Source of the DNA: an uncultured Collinsella sp.
GTDB lineage: Bacteria; Actinomycetota; Coriobacteriia; Coriobacteriales; Coriobacteriaceae
Direction of reading: 5' to 3'
Assembly (NCBI GenBank): GCA_902490405.1
Contig: CABUDS010000020.1
Location: 1-41,614, forward strand
DNA: 41,614 bases
Of the stretch, positions 23,378 to 32,478 are shown in pieces. The notes beneath the pieces are model-generated. The model was not told the DNA's origin, ran no database searches, and saw only the letters and a list, made by a program, of their open reading frames with translations. The translations under genes and the position numbers were made by a program. Within the stretch, counting starts at the first letter, position 1. Every line of letters begins with the position of its first letter.

Positions 23378-24313
23378 ATGGAAAGCCGCAAGCCGTATCT
23401 CGCCACCCTGCCCGGACTCATCCTGGGCTGTCTTGTTTGCTGTGCACTCTGGGGATCGGCCTTTCCCTGCATCAAGATCGGCTACGCACTCTTTGGGATC
23501 CCGGCGCACGATAGCGCCTCGCAGCTGCTCTTTGCGGGCTTGCGCTTCACGCTTGCCGGCGCCCTGGTTATCGTTGGGATGAGTGCGGCCCAACGCCGCC
23601 CCCTCATTCCGCAGGCTCGCGACATCAAGCCCATCTTTGTCTTGTCGCTCTTCCAGACTATCGGGCAGTACTTCTTTTTCTATCTGGGCCTCTCGCGCGC
23701 CAGCGCCATGTCGAGCTCCATCATCGAGGCCAGCGCCAACTTCCTCGCAATCCTCTTTGCCGCCCTGGCATTTCACACCGAGAAGCTCAATACGGCCAAG
23801 GTGCTTGGCTGTGCGCTGGGCTTTGCCGGCGTCGCGCTCGTCAACCTCTCGGGCGCAGATGGCACCTTTGGCTTCAGGCTCGATGGCGAGGGCTTTATCC
23901 TAGCCTCCACTGTCGCGGGTGCGCTTTCGACCTGCCTGCTCGGCCTCTTCTCGCGCAAGCACGACGGCGTCTTGCTTGCCGGGTGGCAGTTCTTGGTCGG
24001 CGGCCTGGTCCTCACCGCCATCGGCTTTTTGATGGGTGGCGCGCTCTCCCCCACGGCGATTGTCCCCGCCATCGTGCTCATCATCTACATGGCGCTTATC
24101 TCCGCGGTCGCCTACTCGCTGTGGTCGCGCCTGCTTGCCGTCAACCCCGTCAGCCGCGTCTCGGTCTTTGGGTTTATGAACCCGGTCTTTGGCGTACTGC
24201 TGAGCGCACTGCTGCTTGGCGAGGGCGCCGGCACGAGCCCCGTTACCGTCATCGTTGCCCTGCTCTTGGTCTGCAGCGGCATCATCATCGTCAACAAACC
24301 CAAAAAAGCCTAG
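23378..24313 (+). CDS. EamA/DMT-family transporter
   Basis: Ten-helix inner-membrane carrier of the drug/metabolite transporter superfamily, usually an exporter of amino acids or other metabolites. About 311 residues with two EamA repeats; the first begins LGCLVCCALWGSAFPCIKIG and includes SRASAMSSSIIEASANFLAI, and the second repeat ends with NPVFGVLLSALLLGEGAG. AGGAAGGA lies before the ATG at 23378; the frame start at 23336 overlaps the terminator and is rejected. Substrate unknown. It is first after the element and was probably the purL neighbour before insertion. Confidence 0.9.
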   Translation: MESRKPYLATLPGLILGCLVCCALWGSAFPCIKIGYALFGIPAHDSASQLLFAGLRFTLAGALVIVGMSAAQRRPLIPQARDIKPIFVLSLFQTIGQYFFFYLGLSRASAMSSSIIEASANFLAILFAALAFHTEKLNTAKVLGCALGFAGVALVNLSGADGTFGFRLDGEGFILASTVAGALSTCLLGLFSRKHDGVLLAGWQFLVGGLVLTAIGFLMGGALSPTAIVPAIVLIIYMALISAVAYSLWSRLLAVNPVSRVSVFGFMNPVFGVLLSALLLGEGAGTSPVTVIVALLLVCSGIIIVNKPKKA

Positions 24314-24388
24314 CGAACTGCCCTTATTTAGCAGAGAGATTCACATACTTCAGTTTAATGGAGTACATCGGTGAGTTGAAGGCCACCA

Positions 24389-24413
24389 CGCACGCAAGCG
24401 TGCGCCCCTTTTT
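24389..24413 (+). terminator. Intrinsic terminator of the EamA gene
   Basis: 7-bp stem CGCACGC/GCGTGCG with a 2-base loop, then CCCC and TTTTT, ending at the stop codon of the convergent GGDEF gene. Confidence 0.7.
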
Positions 24414-25565
24414 CTAGCGTATCTGGACGCCGGCTTTCTTTTTCTCGGCCTTGACGCGGTAGAGCTCCGCATCGGCAGCGCGAAGCAAGTCTTGCCAGGT
24501 ATCGACACCGTCACCGACCCGTGCGTAGCCGATGGACATCCGCAACAGATACGGCACGTCGGCACGTGCGAGCTCATCGTTGATTGCCGCACACAGGCTT
24601 ATGATGTCCTGCTCCGCCGTCGCCTTTTGGAGCACCACGAACTCATCGCCGCCATAACGTGCGATAAAGCCGCCAGACGCCGAGCAGACTTCTTTGAGCG
24701 CAGCGGATATGACCTGAAGAGCGTGGTCGCCCTCCACATGCCCATAGCGATCGTTAATCTGCTTAAAGCCGTCGGCGTCCATCATAAGCAGATATACATC
24801 TTCGGCCTGATCCACATTTGAGAAGAGCGACAGCATATAGGTCTCAAAACGGTTGCGATTGTTAAGTCCAGTCAACGGGTCGGTCGAGATGAGCTGCTCC
24901 TGGTAGATGATGTAGAGCAGCAACATGCTAATCATTATGCCGACACAAAGGCCGGGCACCGAGTATACGACCTGAAAGGTACCGCCCACCAGGGCTGGAA
25001 TGGCGAAAAATGCCAAGGTTCGATAGATGGCCTTCGTCTGCAGGCTCTCGACCCTGCGAGATTGCACAAACGCATGCAGGGACGTATGTATAACGTAACA
25101 GTAGCTGACGATGGGCTGGATCATATAGGCAAAGCCGCGACGATATACGCCCTGCGCATCGATATAGAACATAGTGTGCGTCCAGTAGCTGGTAAATGCC
25201 AGCACGACCACCAGAGCCGTAGGCAACGCTACAAGCACCACCCTATAGCGCGAGGTCAAAAGGCGAGAACCCTGCACCGTCTCGGAATAGATAAACCAAA
25301 TGAGACACGCGATAGCAAAGAGCGAAAACGAAACCGCGTTGGAAATCCAGTTGGCAGCAATGCCCAACGTGCCGTCCACACCGTCCGAAAGCGTCCAGAT
25401 CATATCGAATAATATGTACGCGGCAGAGGTGTAGCCAAGCATGCTAAACAATAGCTGCTGGGTGCTCGAGAACAAGGAGCGACGACTTCGCACGGCAAGC
25501 CCGATAAGAACAATCATGCATAGCACGAATATCTCAATCTTGAGTGCCTTAACCACTAGCGCCAT
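24414..25565 (-). CDS. Membrane diguanylate cyclase (GGDEF)
   Basis: Makes the second messenger cyclic di-GMP from two GTP. About 383 residues: roughly seven membrane helices in the first 210 (sensor part, similar to 7TM-type inputs), then a GGDEF domain from STDPLTGLNNRNRFE to the end. The active-site motif is intact (ARYGGDEF), and DADGFKQINDRYGHVEGD is typical. The residues five positions before GGDEF do not give an RxxD inhibitory site. The start is uncertain: the ATG at 25565 has GAAGGG too close, while a TTG at 25598 would add 11 residues. No EAL or PilZ gene is in the window. Confidence 0.9.
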   Translation of the reverse strand: MALVVKALKIEIFVLCMIVLIGLAVRSRRSLFSSTQQLLFSMLGYTSAAYILFDMIWTLSDGVDGTLGIAANWISNAVSFSLFAIACLIWFIYSETVQGSRLLTSRYRVVLVALPTALVVVLAFTSYWTHTMFYIDAQGVYRRGFAYMIQPIVSYCYVIHTSLHAFVQSRRVESLQTKAIYRTLAFFAIPALVGGTFQVVYSVPGLCVGIMISMLLLYIIYQEQLISTDPLTGLNNRNRFETYMLSLFSNVDQAEDVYLLMMDADGFKQINDRYGHVEGDHALQVISAALKEVCSASGGFIARYGGDEFVVLQKATAEQDIISLCAAINDELARADVPYLLRMSIGYARVGDGVDTWQDLLRAADAELYRVKAEKKKAGVQIR

Positions 25566-25619
25566 CCCTTCAATACCCAAGTGGTCAGAATCGCCCAATT
25601 CGAATCAGGGCAATAAACA

Positions 25620-25646
25620 CCCCTTTACTCCGCAGGGGTAAAGGGG
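25620..25646. terminator. Hairpin upstream of the GGDEF gene
   Basis: 9-bp perfect arms CCCCTTTAC/GTAAAGGGG (25620-25628, 25638-25646). It lies between the KdgT and GGDEF genes, both on the minus strand, and could terminate kdgT or shape the GGDEF leader. No strong U-tract. Confidence 0.4.
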
Positions 25647-25657
25647 ATAATAGCAGA

Positions 25658-25697
25658 GCGCCCGAACATCACTGCAAAACAGTTTCTGTTCGGGCGC
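25658..25697 (-). terminator. Hairpin after the KdgT-like gene
   Basis: 10-bp perfect arms (25658-25667 and 25688-25697) with inner partial pairing, 50 bp past the kdgT stop. Probably its terminator, although the following bases are only moderately U-rich. Confidence 0.5.
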
Positions 25698-25746
25698 CCA
25701 TACGGCGCGAATTGCACACGCCGGCATCATTGATGGGTATCGATTG

Positions 25747-26769
25747 CTACTCGCCATCGATGTCAGTCGCGACGGCCTCCTCTATGGCCTCTACACCGAC
25801 AGGCGACAGATCCTCCTTGCCTTGGCAGAACTTCTTGTCGACCCAGCCAGTCAGAATCGGAGCCATAATCGCCGTGATGATAACGGCGGTGGCGATCTGC
25901 GCATACGCGGTGGGCGCAAGCTCGGCATAGCGCGGCGCGACCTCAGCAAGAGCAACCGGCGTGGTCATAGCCGTGCCGGCGATGGTGGAGCAAGCAACGG
26001 CGGCCTTGCCGTTGCCGCCGCACAAGCGCTCGAAGGCAAAGGTGATGGGGCCAACGATAAAGAGGGTGATGAGGCCCAGAAGGATGCCCGAGATGCCGCC
26101 GGTGATGAAGCTCGAAAGGCTCATGGACGCACCGAGCTGAAATCCGATGACGGCAATCGCGGGATTGGCACCGGGAACCAGCAGGTTCTTGATAAACGGG
26201 AACAGGTTGCCCAGAACCATGCCAATAACGAGTGGCAAGATGGAGCCGATAATGGTGCCAATGGGAATGTTGGCGAGGCCGGAAACACCGAGGATGATCA
26301 TCGTGACGGCGGGGCCAGCCGTAAAGAACAGGATACCGACGGCGCCCTGCTCGGACTCATCGCCGAACTCGCCCATGATGCCCGTATAGAGCGCCATGTT
26401 GCAAAACGTGATGCCGCCGATGATAGACACGGAGCTCAGACCCAGGAAGTTGTCGTTAAAGAAATATGCCACGCCCAGGCCGAGAGCCGCTGCGACGACC
26501 AGCTTGGGGATCAGCACAACGATACCGGTCTTGATGGCACCCGGCGTGGACTTAAAGCTGATGCCGGCGCCCACAAACAGCAGGATCGCGGCGACGATGG
26601 TATTGGAGCCACCGCGGCAGGCAGCCGTAAAGAAGCCGCCGATCTCAAAAACCTGCGGGCAGAAGGTGTTGAGCAAAAGACCGACGATCATCGGATAGAT
26701 CATGATGTCGCCCGGGATGCGCGGGACCTTGAATTTCTTTTGCTCGTTGGCGGTCGCTTCCTGTGCCAT
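25747..26769 (-). CDS. kdgT: 2-keto-3-deoxygluconate permease family protein
   Basis: Proton-coupled uptake of 2-keto-3-deoxygluconate, an intermediate of pectin and uronate breakdown, in the KdgT family. About 340 residues, about ten hydrophobic helices, with family wording at the start (RIPGDIMIYPMIVGLLLNTF) and the conserved GGSNTIVAAILLFVGAGISF and GNGKAAVACSTIAGTAMTTP. The ATG at 26769 has GGGGG about 5 bases before it. There are no other uronate or pectin genes nearby, so the real substrate may differ. It is alone in its transcription unit. Confidence 0.85.
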   Translation of the reverse strand: MAQEATANEQKKFKVPRIPGDIMIYPMIVGLLLNTFCPQVFEIGGFFTAACRGGSNTIVAAILLFVGAGISFKSTPGAIKTGIVVLIPKLVVAAALGLGVAYFFNDNFLGLSSVSIIGGITFCNMALYTGIMGEFGDESEQGAVGILFFTAGPAVTMIILGVSGLANIPIGTIIGSILPLVIGMVLGNLFPFIKNLLVPGANPAIAVIGFQLGASMSLSSFITGGISGILLGLITLFIVGPITFAFERLCGGNGKAAVACSTIAGTAMTTPVALAEVAPRYAELAPTAYAQIATAVIITAIMAPILTGWVDKKFCQGKEDLSPVGVEAIEEAVATDIDGE

Positions 26770-26911
26770 GAAACCCCCATTTCCGCTGACGGGGTACAAA
26801 AGCCCACGTCACACTTTGCTACAGTAAAGTTTGACCATGGTACCAGAAGAAATAGACCAGCTCGGTGAGAAATTCGATTCGTTGGACAGGGGCGCTAAAC
26901 GTGCCCCGCTC

Positions 26912-27235
26912 TTATATGAGGCTCAAAACGATATAGAACACGATGCCCGAAACACAGCACCACAGCATCGATTTTGTCTTGACCGCCACGGCCACGACGC
27001 CGGCAGCCGCAATCCAGGGAACCAAGGCAGGCCAGGGTCCCGCGTCGAACGCGCCGGGGCTCACCAAGTCGTTGGCGACCAGCGCGGCAAAGGCAGCGGG
27101 CGGGATATAACCCAGGGCCTCGGTAATGCGGGGCGACAGCGTTCTCCCGCGCAAGGCAAACGCCGGCGCGATGCGAAAGAACGCGATAGCAGCCCACGAC
27201 AACAGCCACAGAACCAAGAACTCGTTAACGGGCAT
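26912..27235 (-). CDS. azlD: AzlD-type branched-chain amino-acid exporter subunit
   Basis: Small subunit of the AzlCD (LIV-E) exporter, about 107 residues with about four hydrophobic segments and the family motif RIAPAFALRGRTLSPRITEA followed by YIPPAAFAALVANDL. Start at ATG 27235, with GGAAGAGG about 9 bases upstream; a GTG at 27244 is too close to that site. It overlaps azlC by 11 bp. In this window it complements the liv importer at the left end, suggesting the cell both imports and sheds branched-chain amino acids. Confidence 0.88.
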   Translation of the reverse strand: MPVNEFLVLWLLSWAAIAFFRIAPAFALRGRTLSPRITEALGYIPPAAFAALVANDLVSPGAFDAGPWPALVPWIAAAGVVAVAVKTKSMLWCCVSGIVFYIVLSLI

Positions 27236-27917
27236 CGCGGGCACCTCTTCCGTCTAATACAGCATCGCACGCCAGCGCAATGGCAATGCCGACCACGACG
27301 CTTGCCAGCACGGCAATATTCGTGAGGCCCAAGAACTTGCATACGGCGACGGACACCGCGCCCGAAACCGCCGCGACAACGTTGCCGCGCGACAGCCGCT
27401 GCGAAAAGAGTAGACAGATAAAGAGCGACGTGCAGACGAAACTCGCAATAGCGGTGGGAACATCGACAACGGCACCGACGATGGCACCCATCGTGCACGA
27501 AGCGCCCCATGTCGCGATGAGGATCACGTTGAGCACGAAGGATTCGCGCGGGCCCCAATCCTCCCCCTCAACCAGCTTGGCAAGCGAGATGCCGTATGCC
27601 TCCTCGGTGAGCGTCGCGGCAACAGCCAGCGTCTGACGCTTCGAGGCGCCCGCCAGATGGGGTGCGATCGATGCCGAGTAAAGAGCGAAGCGCGAGGAGA
27701 TGGCGGCGACGCTCGCGATAATCGAAGGTGCCGGTACGCCCGCCAGCCAAAGATTGCAGATCATAAACTGGCCGCTGCCCGTCACAAACGTGCTGCTCAG
27801 AGCAAAGACCATCCAGGGCTCCATTCCCGTCTGCCCCATGATCATTCCGCACGGCGCGCCTATTGCAACATAGGTAAGCATCACTGGCCAGACGGTTCTA
27901 ACGATTTTGAGCACCAT
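27225..27917 (-). CDS. azlC: AzlC-type branched-chain amino-acid exporter subunit
   Basis: Large subunit of the AzlCD exporter, about 230 residues, seven or so helices. Family signatures are seen: PVMLTYVAIGAPCGMIMGQT at the start, SSTFVTGSGQFMICNLW (the usual position of the 'aGaaQf' motif), SSRFALYSASIAPHL and TEEAYGIS. The ATG at 27917 has AGGATGAG upstream; the longer frame to 27986 is not hydrophobic and lacks a site. Co-transcribed with azlD. Confidence 0.9.
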   Translation of the reverse strand: MVLKIVRTVWPVMLTYVAIGAPCGMIMGQTGMEPWMVFALSSTFVTGSGQFMICNLWLAGVPAPSIIASVAAISSRFALYSASIAPHLAGASKRQTLAVAATLTEEAYGISLAKLVEGEDWGPRESFVLNVILIATWGASCTMGAIVGAVVDVPTAIASFVCTSLFICLLFSQRLSRGNVVAAVSGAVSVAVCKFLGLTNIAVLASVVVGIAIALACDAVLDGRGARDAR

Positions 27918-28043
27918 ACACTTCTCATCCTGATAAAGTCTCCGAGCCGCATGTAGCGACACGGCAGAATCATCATCCGACAGCAACCGAGTTCACCTAC
28001 AATTGCCACCGGATCGAAAGACACAACTTTTTAGGAAGTCATT

Positions 28044-28856
28044 ATGACAGCTATCGATCGAGACCGGGCGCGCGCGGCCTTCAAAAGCTACACCGATGCC
28101 TACGACGCCACCAACCCACGCATCGCGCTCAAAATCGAGCATACGTACCACGTGGCCGAGGCATGCGATGCCGTAGCGCGCGAGCAGGGCTGGTCGTCAG
28201 AAGATATTGACCTGGTATGGCTTTGCGGCCTGCTACACGATATGGGCCGCTTTGAGCAGCTGCGACGCTGGGACACCTTTAAGGACGCCGAGAGCATGGG
28301 CCATGCGGCGCTGGGCATCGAGGTCCTCTTTGGCGAGAATCCCGCCGATGCACCCGTCGTAACAAGCATCCGCGACTTTATCGATGACCCGGCAGAAGAT
28401 GAGCTCATCCGAGCGAGCATTGCCTATCACAGCGATTTCCGTCTACCCGCGCAGCTCGACGTGCGCACGCGAAGCTTCTGCGATATCGTGCGCGATGGTG
28501 ACAAGATCGACATTATGCGCACCATCGCCGACAGCACCGTCGAGACCATCCTCAAGGTGGATGAGGACACGTTTCTCGCCAGCCACTTCTCGACACCGGC
28601 GCTTACCGCCTTTGACGAGCATCGCTGCGTCGCGCGTGACGAGCGCAACGAGCCGGCGGACTACCTGGTGGGGCTCATCTGCTTTATGTTTGAGCTCGTC
28701 CATCCGGCAAGCCGTGCACTGGCGCGCGAGCAAGGCGATATCTATCGCCTGCTCGACGCGCCCTTTGGCATTACGCGGCCCTTTACCGACCCCGCCACGC
28801 AGGCAACCTGGAGCCGCCTAAAGGACGAGATGCGCGACTGGCTGACGCGCGCTTAG
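28044..28856 (+). CDS. HD-domain phosphohydrolase
   Basis: Cytosolic metal-dependent phosphohydrolase of the HD superfamily, 270 residues. The signature is LLHDMGRFEQLRRWDTF at about residues 68-84, with upstream His in IEHTYHVAEACDAVA and a later DIVRDGDKIDIMRTI, the usual set of metal ligands. Substrate unknown (nucleotides or phosphate esters in relatives). AGGAAG precedes the ATG. It converges on the etfA-like gene with a 4-bp overlap of stop codons. Confidence 0.87.
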   Translation: MTAIDRDRARAAFKSYTDAYDATNPRIALKIEHTYHVAEACDAVAREQGWSSEDIDLVWLCGLLHDMGRFEQLRRWDTFKDAESMGHAALGIEVLFGENPADAPVVTSIRDFIDDPAEDELIRASIAYHSDFRLPAQLDVRTRSFCDIVRDGDKIDIMRTIADSTVETILKVDEDTFLASHFSTPALTAFDEHRCVARDERNEPADYLVGLICFMFELVHPASRALAREQGDIYRLLDAPFGITRPFTDPATQATWSRLKDEMRDWLTRA

Positions 28857-30058
28857 CGCTCAAGCTGAGCCAGCAGCTCCTCAACGATCTCAACGGCATC
28901 GCCGACGACCTTGTACTGGGCGGCACCAAAGATGGGGGCATCCGGGTCCTCATTGATGGCGACAATGCACTCCGCCCCACCGATGCCGGCGAGATGCTGG
29001 ATAGCGCCCGAGACACCGATGCTCACGAGGAGCTTGGGCGAGACCGATACACCCGTCTGGCCAATTTGGTGGCGATACTCCAACCAGCCTGCCTCCACAA
29101 TGGGACGCGTGCAACCAAGCTCGGCACCCAGGGCATCGGCGAGCTTTCGCATCAGGGGCAGATTCTTCTTGGAGCCGATGCCGCGGCCCACCACGACCAG
29201 ACGCTCGGCATCGGCAATTGAGGCCTGCTGTCCCCACTCCTCGGCGGGAATCGAGATCTCGACGCGGGCCTTAACGTCATCCGCAAGCACTACCTGGGCA
29301 ATCGTGCCGGAGCGGCTATAGTCAAACTCGGGCGCCTTAAAGATGCCGGGGCGCACCGTTGCCATCTGAGGACGGTGGTTGGGGCAGATAATGGTGGCCA
29401 CCAGGTTGCCGCCAAACGCCGGGCGCGTCTGCTGCAGCAGGCCCGTCTCCGTATCCATAGAAAGCACCGTGCAATCGGCCGTAAGGCCCGTCTGCAAGCG
29501 CACGGCCACACCGGGCGCCAGCTCGCGACCAAAGGCGGTCGCGCCGTACAGAATGGCCTCGGGCTTGCGCTCGGCTACCAAATCGCAGATCAAGCGGGCG
29601 TAGACCTCCGCGTCGTTCTGACGCAGGCGCTCGTCACGACAGACCAGAACTTCGTCCGCACCGGCGCAAATCAGATGCTCCAGGTCCCCGAGTGAGCCCT
29701 CGGGGCTCATGCCGACCAGTGCCACCAGACGGCAGCCGCGGGCATCGGCAAGCTCGCGCCCCTTGCCCATGAGCTCGAAGGCCACGGATGCCACGGCATC
29801 GTGCTTGTCAGTTTGCACGAAGATCCAGATGTCTCGATATGCGTCAAGGTCTGCCGCGCCGGCGGCCTCGTCGCGCTCAATCGAGATGGCGTTGACGGGG
29901 CAGGCGTCGACGCACCCACCGCACAGGATACAGCCGTCGGTTACGCGGGCACAGCGATTGGGGCGCTCACCCTCCACCACAATGCCGCCCGAGGCGCAGG
30001 CGCGAACGCAGCGACCGCAGCCGATACAGGCTTCGCTATCGATAATCAGCCCGCTCAT
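28853..30058 (-). CDS. etfA: Ferredoxin-fused electron-transfer flavoprotein alpha subunit (LctC-like)
   Basis: Electron carrier subunit with FAD, 401 residues. The first 60 residues hold two [4Fe-4S] motifs: CIGCGRCVRAC and CILCGGCVDACP. Then comes the EtfA N-domain and a C-terminal FAD domain with VVVGRGIGSKKNLPLMRKLA, VSPKLLVSIGVSGAIQHLAG and AINEDPDAPIFGAAQYKVVG. The ferredoxin fusion is the form found in LctC of the electron-confurcating lactate dehydrogenase of Acetobacterium woodii, and in CarE. Its ATG directly follows the etfB stop. With etfB and the FAD dehydrogenase upstream it forms one operon. Confidence 0.9.
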   Translation of the reverse strand: MSGLIIDSEACIGCGRCVRACASGGIVVEGERPNRCARVTDGCILCGGCVDACPVNAISIERDEAAGAADLDAYRDIWIFVQTDKHDAVASVAFELMGKGRELADARGCRLVALVGMSPEGSLGDLEHLICAGADEVLVCRDERLRQNDAEVYARLICDLVAERKPEAILYGATAFGRELAPGVAVRLQTGLTADCTVLSMDTETGLLQQTRPAFGGNLVATIICPNHRPQMATVRPGIFKAPEFDYSRSGTIAQVVLADDVKARVEISIPAEEWGQQASIADAERLVVVGRGIGSKKNLPLMRKLADALGAELGCTRPIVEAGWLEYRHQIGQTGVSVSPKLLVSIGVSGAIQHLAGIGGAECIVAINEDPDAPIFGAAQYKVVGDAVEIVEELLAQLER

Positions 30059-30874
30059 CTATGCCATCCCCTCGATAATCTTGGCAAGTTTTACCGCCTG
30101 CTCGGACGCCGTTCCCTCAACGGCCTCGCACGTTTGGTCACGGTCGGGCACAAACGAGCGCACGACCTGCGTCGGTGATCCGGCAAGGCCGCAACGCGAG
30201 GGATCGGCGTTTACGTCGGCAGCGCTGGCCACACGCACGTCTGCATCCTCGGCCGCGCGAATACCGGCAATACTCGGCATGCGCAGCTGGCCAATCTCCT
30301 TGGCGGTCGTCATCGCACACGGCATCTCCAGGTACACCGTCTCCTCGCCGGCATCGCAGCCGTGGACGAGCGCCAGCGAGCCACACGTCGTAAATCCCGC
30401 GCTCTGCACACAGCTCACGTCGGTCACGCAGGGGACCCCAAAGGCGCCGGCCAGCTCGGGGCCGATCTGGGCCGTATCGCCGTCCACTGCCATCTTGCCG
30501 CAGATGAGCAGGTCAAAGTCCTCATCGAGTGCCTCGATGCCGCATTTGAGGGCATAGGTGGTGGCTAGGGTATCGGCGCCCGCAAAGGCTCGGTCGGTCA
30601 GCAGCAGCGCGTCGTCGGCACCGCGGGCGATGCAGTCGCACAGCAGCGATTCGGTCGCGGGGATGCCCATCGACACCACCGTCACACGCACGTCCATGCC
30701 AAAGCCGATAAAGTCGTCCTTCAGCGCTAGCGCACATTCGAGAGCACTTGCATCGAAGGGATTAATGACCGCCTGCTTGCCATCACGCACGATAGTATTG
30801 GTCTTGGGGTCCATCTTGACCTCGGTGCTTCCGGGCACCGCCTTGACGCACACCACCATATGGAAATCACTCAT
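30059..30874 (-). CDS. etfB: Electron-transfer flavoprotein beta subunit (LctB-like)
   Basis: About 271 residues. FHMVVCVKAVPGSTEVKMDP and INPFDASALECALALKD are EtfB-typical, as is GKMAVDGDTAQIGPELAGAF, and the bifurcating-type nucleotide loop AIARGADDALLLTDRAFAGAD-like stretch (CIARGADDALLLTDRAF) is present. In bifurcating Etfs this subunit binds the FAD that splits or joins electrons with NAD+ and ferredoxin. The ATG at 30874 has AAAGGGGG about 9 bases upstream (a GTG two codons earlier is closer than normal). Overlaps of a few bases with the dehydrogenase indicate coupling. Confidence 0.9.
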   Translation of the reverse strand: MSDFHMVVCVKAVPGSTEVKMDPKTNTIVRDGKQAVINPFDASALECALALKDDFIGFGMDVRVTVVSMGIPATESLLCDCIARGADDALLLTDRAFAGADTLATTYALKCGIEALDEDFDLLICGKMAVDGDTAQIGPELAGAFGVPCVTDVSCVQSAGFTTCGSLALVHGCDAGEETVYLEMPCAMTTAKEIGQLRMPSIAGIRAAEDADVRVASAADVNADPSRCGLAGSPTQVVRSFVPDRDQTCEAVEGTASEQAVKLAKIIEGMA

Positions 30875-30876
30875 CT

Positions 30877-32478
30877 TCACGCGCCCCCTTTCTGGACGAG
30901 TTCATCCAAGAGCTTCTCCGTAAACAGGTTGCCGCGACCCAGCTGGCCGGCAGGATCGAGCTGGAGTTTGAGGCGCGCCGACTCGACCATGGCCTCGTGG
31001 CCGTACATCGTCTCCAAGAAGCCCGCCTTGATCTTGCCGACGCCGTGTTCGGCAGAAACGGCACCGCCCATGGCCGTGACCTCGGAAGCCCACTGGGCAA
31101 AGAGCTCTCCACCACGACGGTAGTCTTGCGCATCGCGCGGCAGGATGTTCACATGCAGATGGTTGTTCCCGATGTGTCCCCAGGCAGCAAACTCAAGCCC
31201 GCTTTCGGCCAGCGTGCGGCGATAGAGGGCCACGACATCGGCAAGGCGTGCATTGGGCACCGACATATCCGATCCCAGCTTGGTAATGGTGGGGTCGGTG
31301 CGGCGACGCTCGTCGATGAGCATGTTGACGCTCTCGGGCACCGCGTGGCGGAAGAACCGCTGGCACTCGCGATCGACTTCGGTGCGGGCGACCCATGTCG
31401 CATCGTCGCGGCCGCCCGCAAGCTCCAGCACCCATCCCAAGTGGTACAGCTCCTCGGTCGCCTGCGCCTCGTCATCGCAATCGAGCTCCACGTAGACACA
31501 GACCTTTGCCTCGTCGTCGAGCGCCGGCAGCGAGGCAAACGCCGTCGACTGCTCGCGCTGGCGACGTAGAATATCCAGGGCGCCAGCATCGAAGTACTCG
31601 ATGGCAGCCGCATGGGACAGGACAGGGCGCACGGAATCGGTAAAGGACACCGCCTTGTCCTCGCTATCGAAAAAGCAACTCACACCCCAAACGACCGCAG
31701 GCGCCGCCTGCAGGGCAATCTCGAGCTCGGTGATAACGCCGAGCGTGCCGCACGCGCCGATAAAGAGGTCGATGGCGTCCATATCGTCCGCAACGAAATA
31801 GCCTGAGGCATTTTTTGTCTCGGGCATGGTATAGCCGGGAAGATCGAGCTCGAGCGTACGGCCCTCTGCCGTCACGAGCGACAGGTGGCGGCCCTGGGCA
31901 AAAGCCTCGCCGCGCTGAAGCTCAAGCAAATCGCCATCAGCCAGCGCGACGTGGAGTCCCGTGATATGCGGGCGCATGGGGCCGTAAGCGTAGCTGCGGG
32001 CGCCGGAGGCGTTGCATGCCGCCATGCCACCCAGACAGGCAGATGCCTCGGTGGGATCGGTGGGAAAGAACTGCTCGGGGGACTCTTGGAACTCCTCGTA
32101 GGCCTCAAGCGATGCCTGGTCCCAACCAGCGGTCGGCAGTACCTTCTTGCTCAGCTGCTTACGCAGCTCCGAGAGCACAACGCCCGGCTCCACGCGCAGC
32201 AGAAATTGGCCTTGTTCATCGCGGCGAAGGCCCAAGTAGCGATTCATACGGGAAGTATTGAGGATATGCCCACCGTGGGGCACGGCACCGGCGGCAAGGC
32301 CGGTTCGGGCGCCCTGAACCGTTACCGGGACACGCTCGGCATGGAGCGTTTCCAAAATGGCACGGACCTCGTCTTCCGTTGTCGGAAACGAGATGCTCGA
32401 TGCTTCGCCCGATGCACGAGATTCATCGCGGCCATACTCTTCGAACTCATCGGTGAAGGGTTTAATGGTTGCAGACAC
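30877..32478 (-). CDS. FAD-linked 2-hydroxyacid (lactate/glycolate) dehydrogenase, GlcD/LctD-like
   Basis: Oxidises a 2-hydroxyacid, most likely D-lactate, and passes electrons to the adjacent Etf. 533 residues: an FAD_binding_4 domain near the N-terminus (VPVTVQGARTGLAAGAVPHG) and an FAD-oxidase C domain ending with AAWGHIGNNHLHVNILP and GGAVSAEHGVGKIKAGFL, where His residues bind metal and substrate. GTG start at 32478 with AAAGGGGGAG 6 bases before it. It is the first gene of the three-gene unit; no lactate permease gene is next to it. Glycolate or 2-hydroxyglutarate are other possible substrates. Confidence 0.88.
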   Translation of the reverse strand: MSATIKPFTDEFEEYGRDESRASGEASSISFPTTEDEVRAILETLHAERVPVTVQGARTGLAAGAVPHGGHILNTSRMNRYLGLRRDEQGQFLLRVEPGVVLSELRKQLSKKVLPTAGWDQASLEAYEEFQESPEQFFPTDPTEASACLGGMAACNASGARSYAYGPMRPHITGLHVALADGDLLELQRGEAFAQGRHLSLVTAEGRTLELDLPGYTMPETKNASGYFVADDMDAIDLFIGACGTLGVITELEIALQAAPAVVWGVSCFFDSEDKAVSFTDSVRPVLSHAAAIEYFDAGALDILRRQREQSTAFASLPALDDEAKVCVYVELDCDDEAQATEELYHLGWVLELAGGRDDATWVARTEVDRECQRFFRHAVPESVNMLIDERRRTDPTITKLGSDMSVPNARLADVVALYRRTLAESGLEFAAWGHIGNNHLHVNILPRDAQDYRRGGELFAQWASEVTAMGGAVSAEHGVGKIKAGFLETMYGHEAMVESARLKLQLDPAGQLGRGNLFTEKLLDELVQKGGA

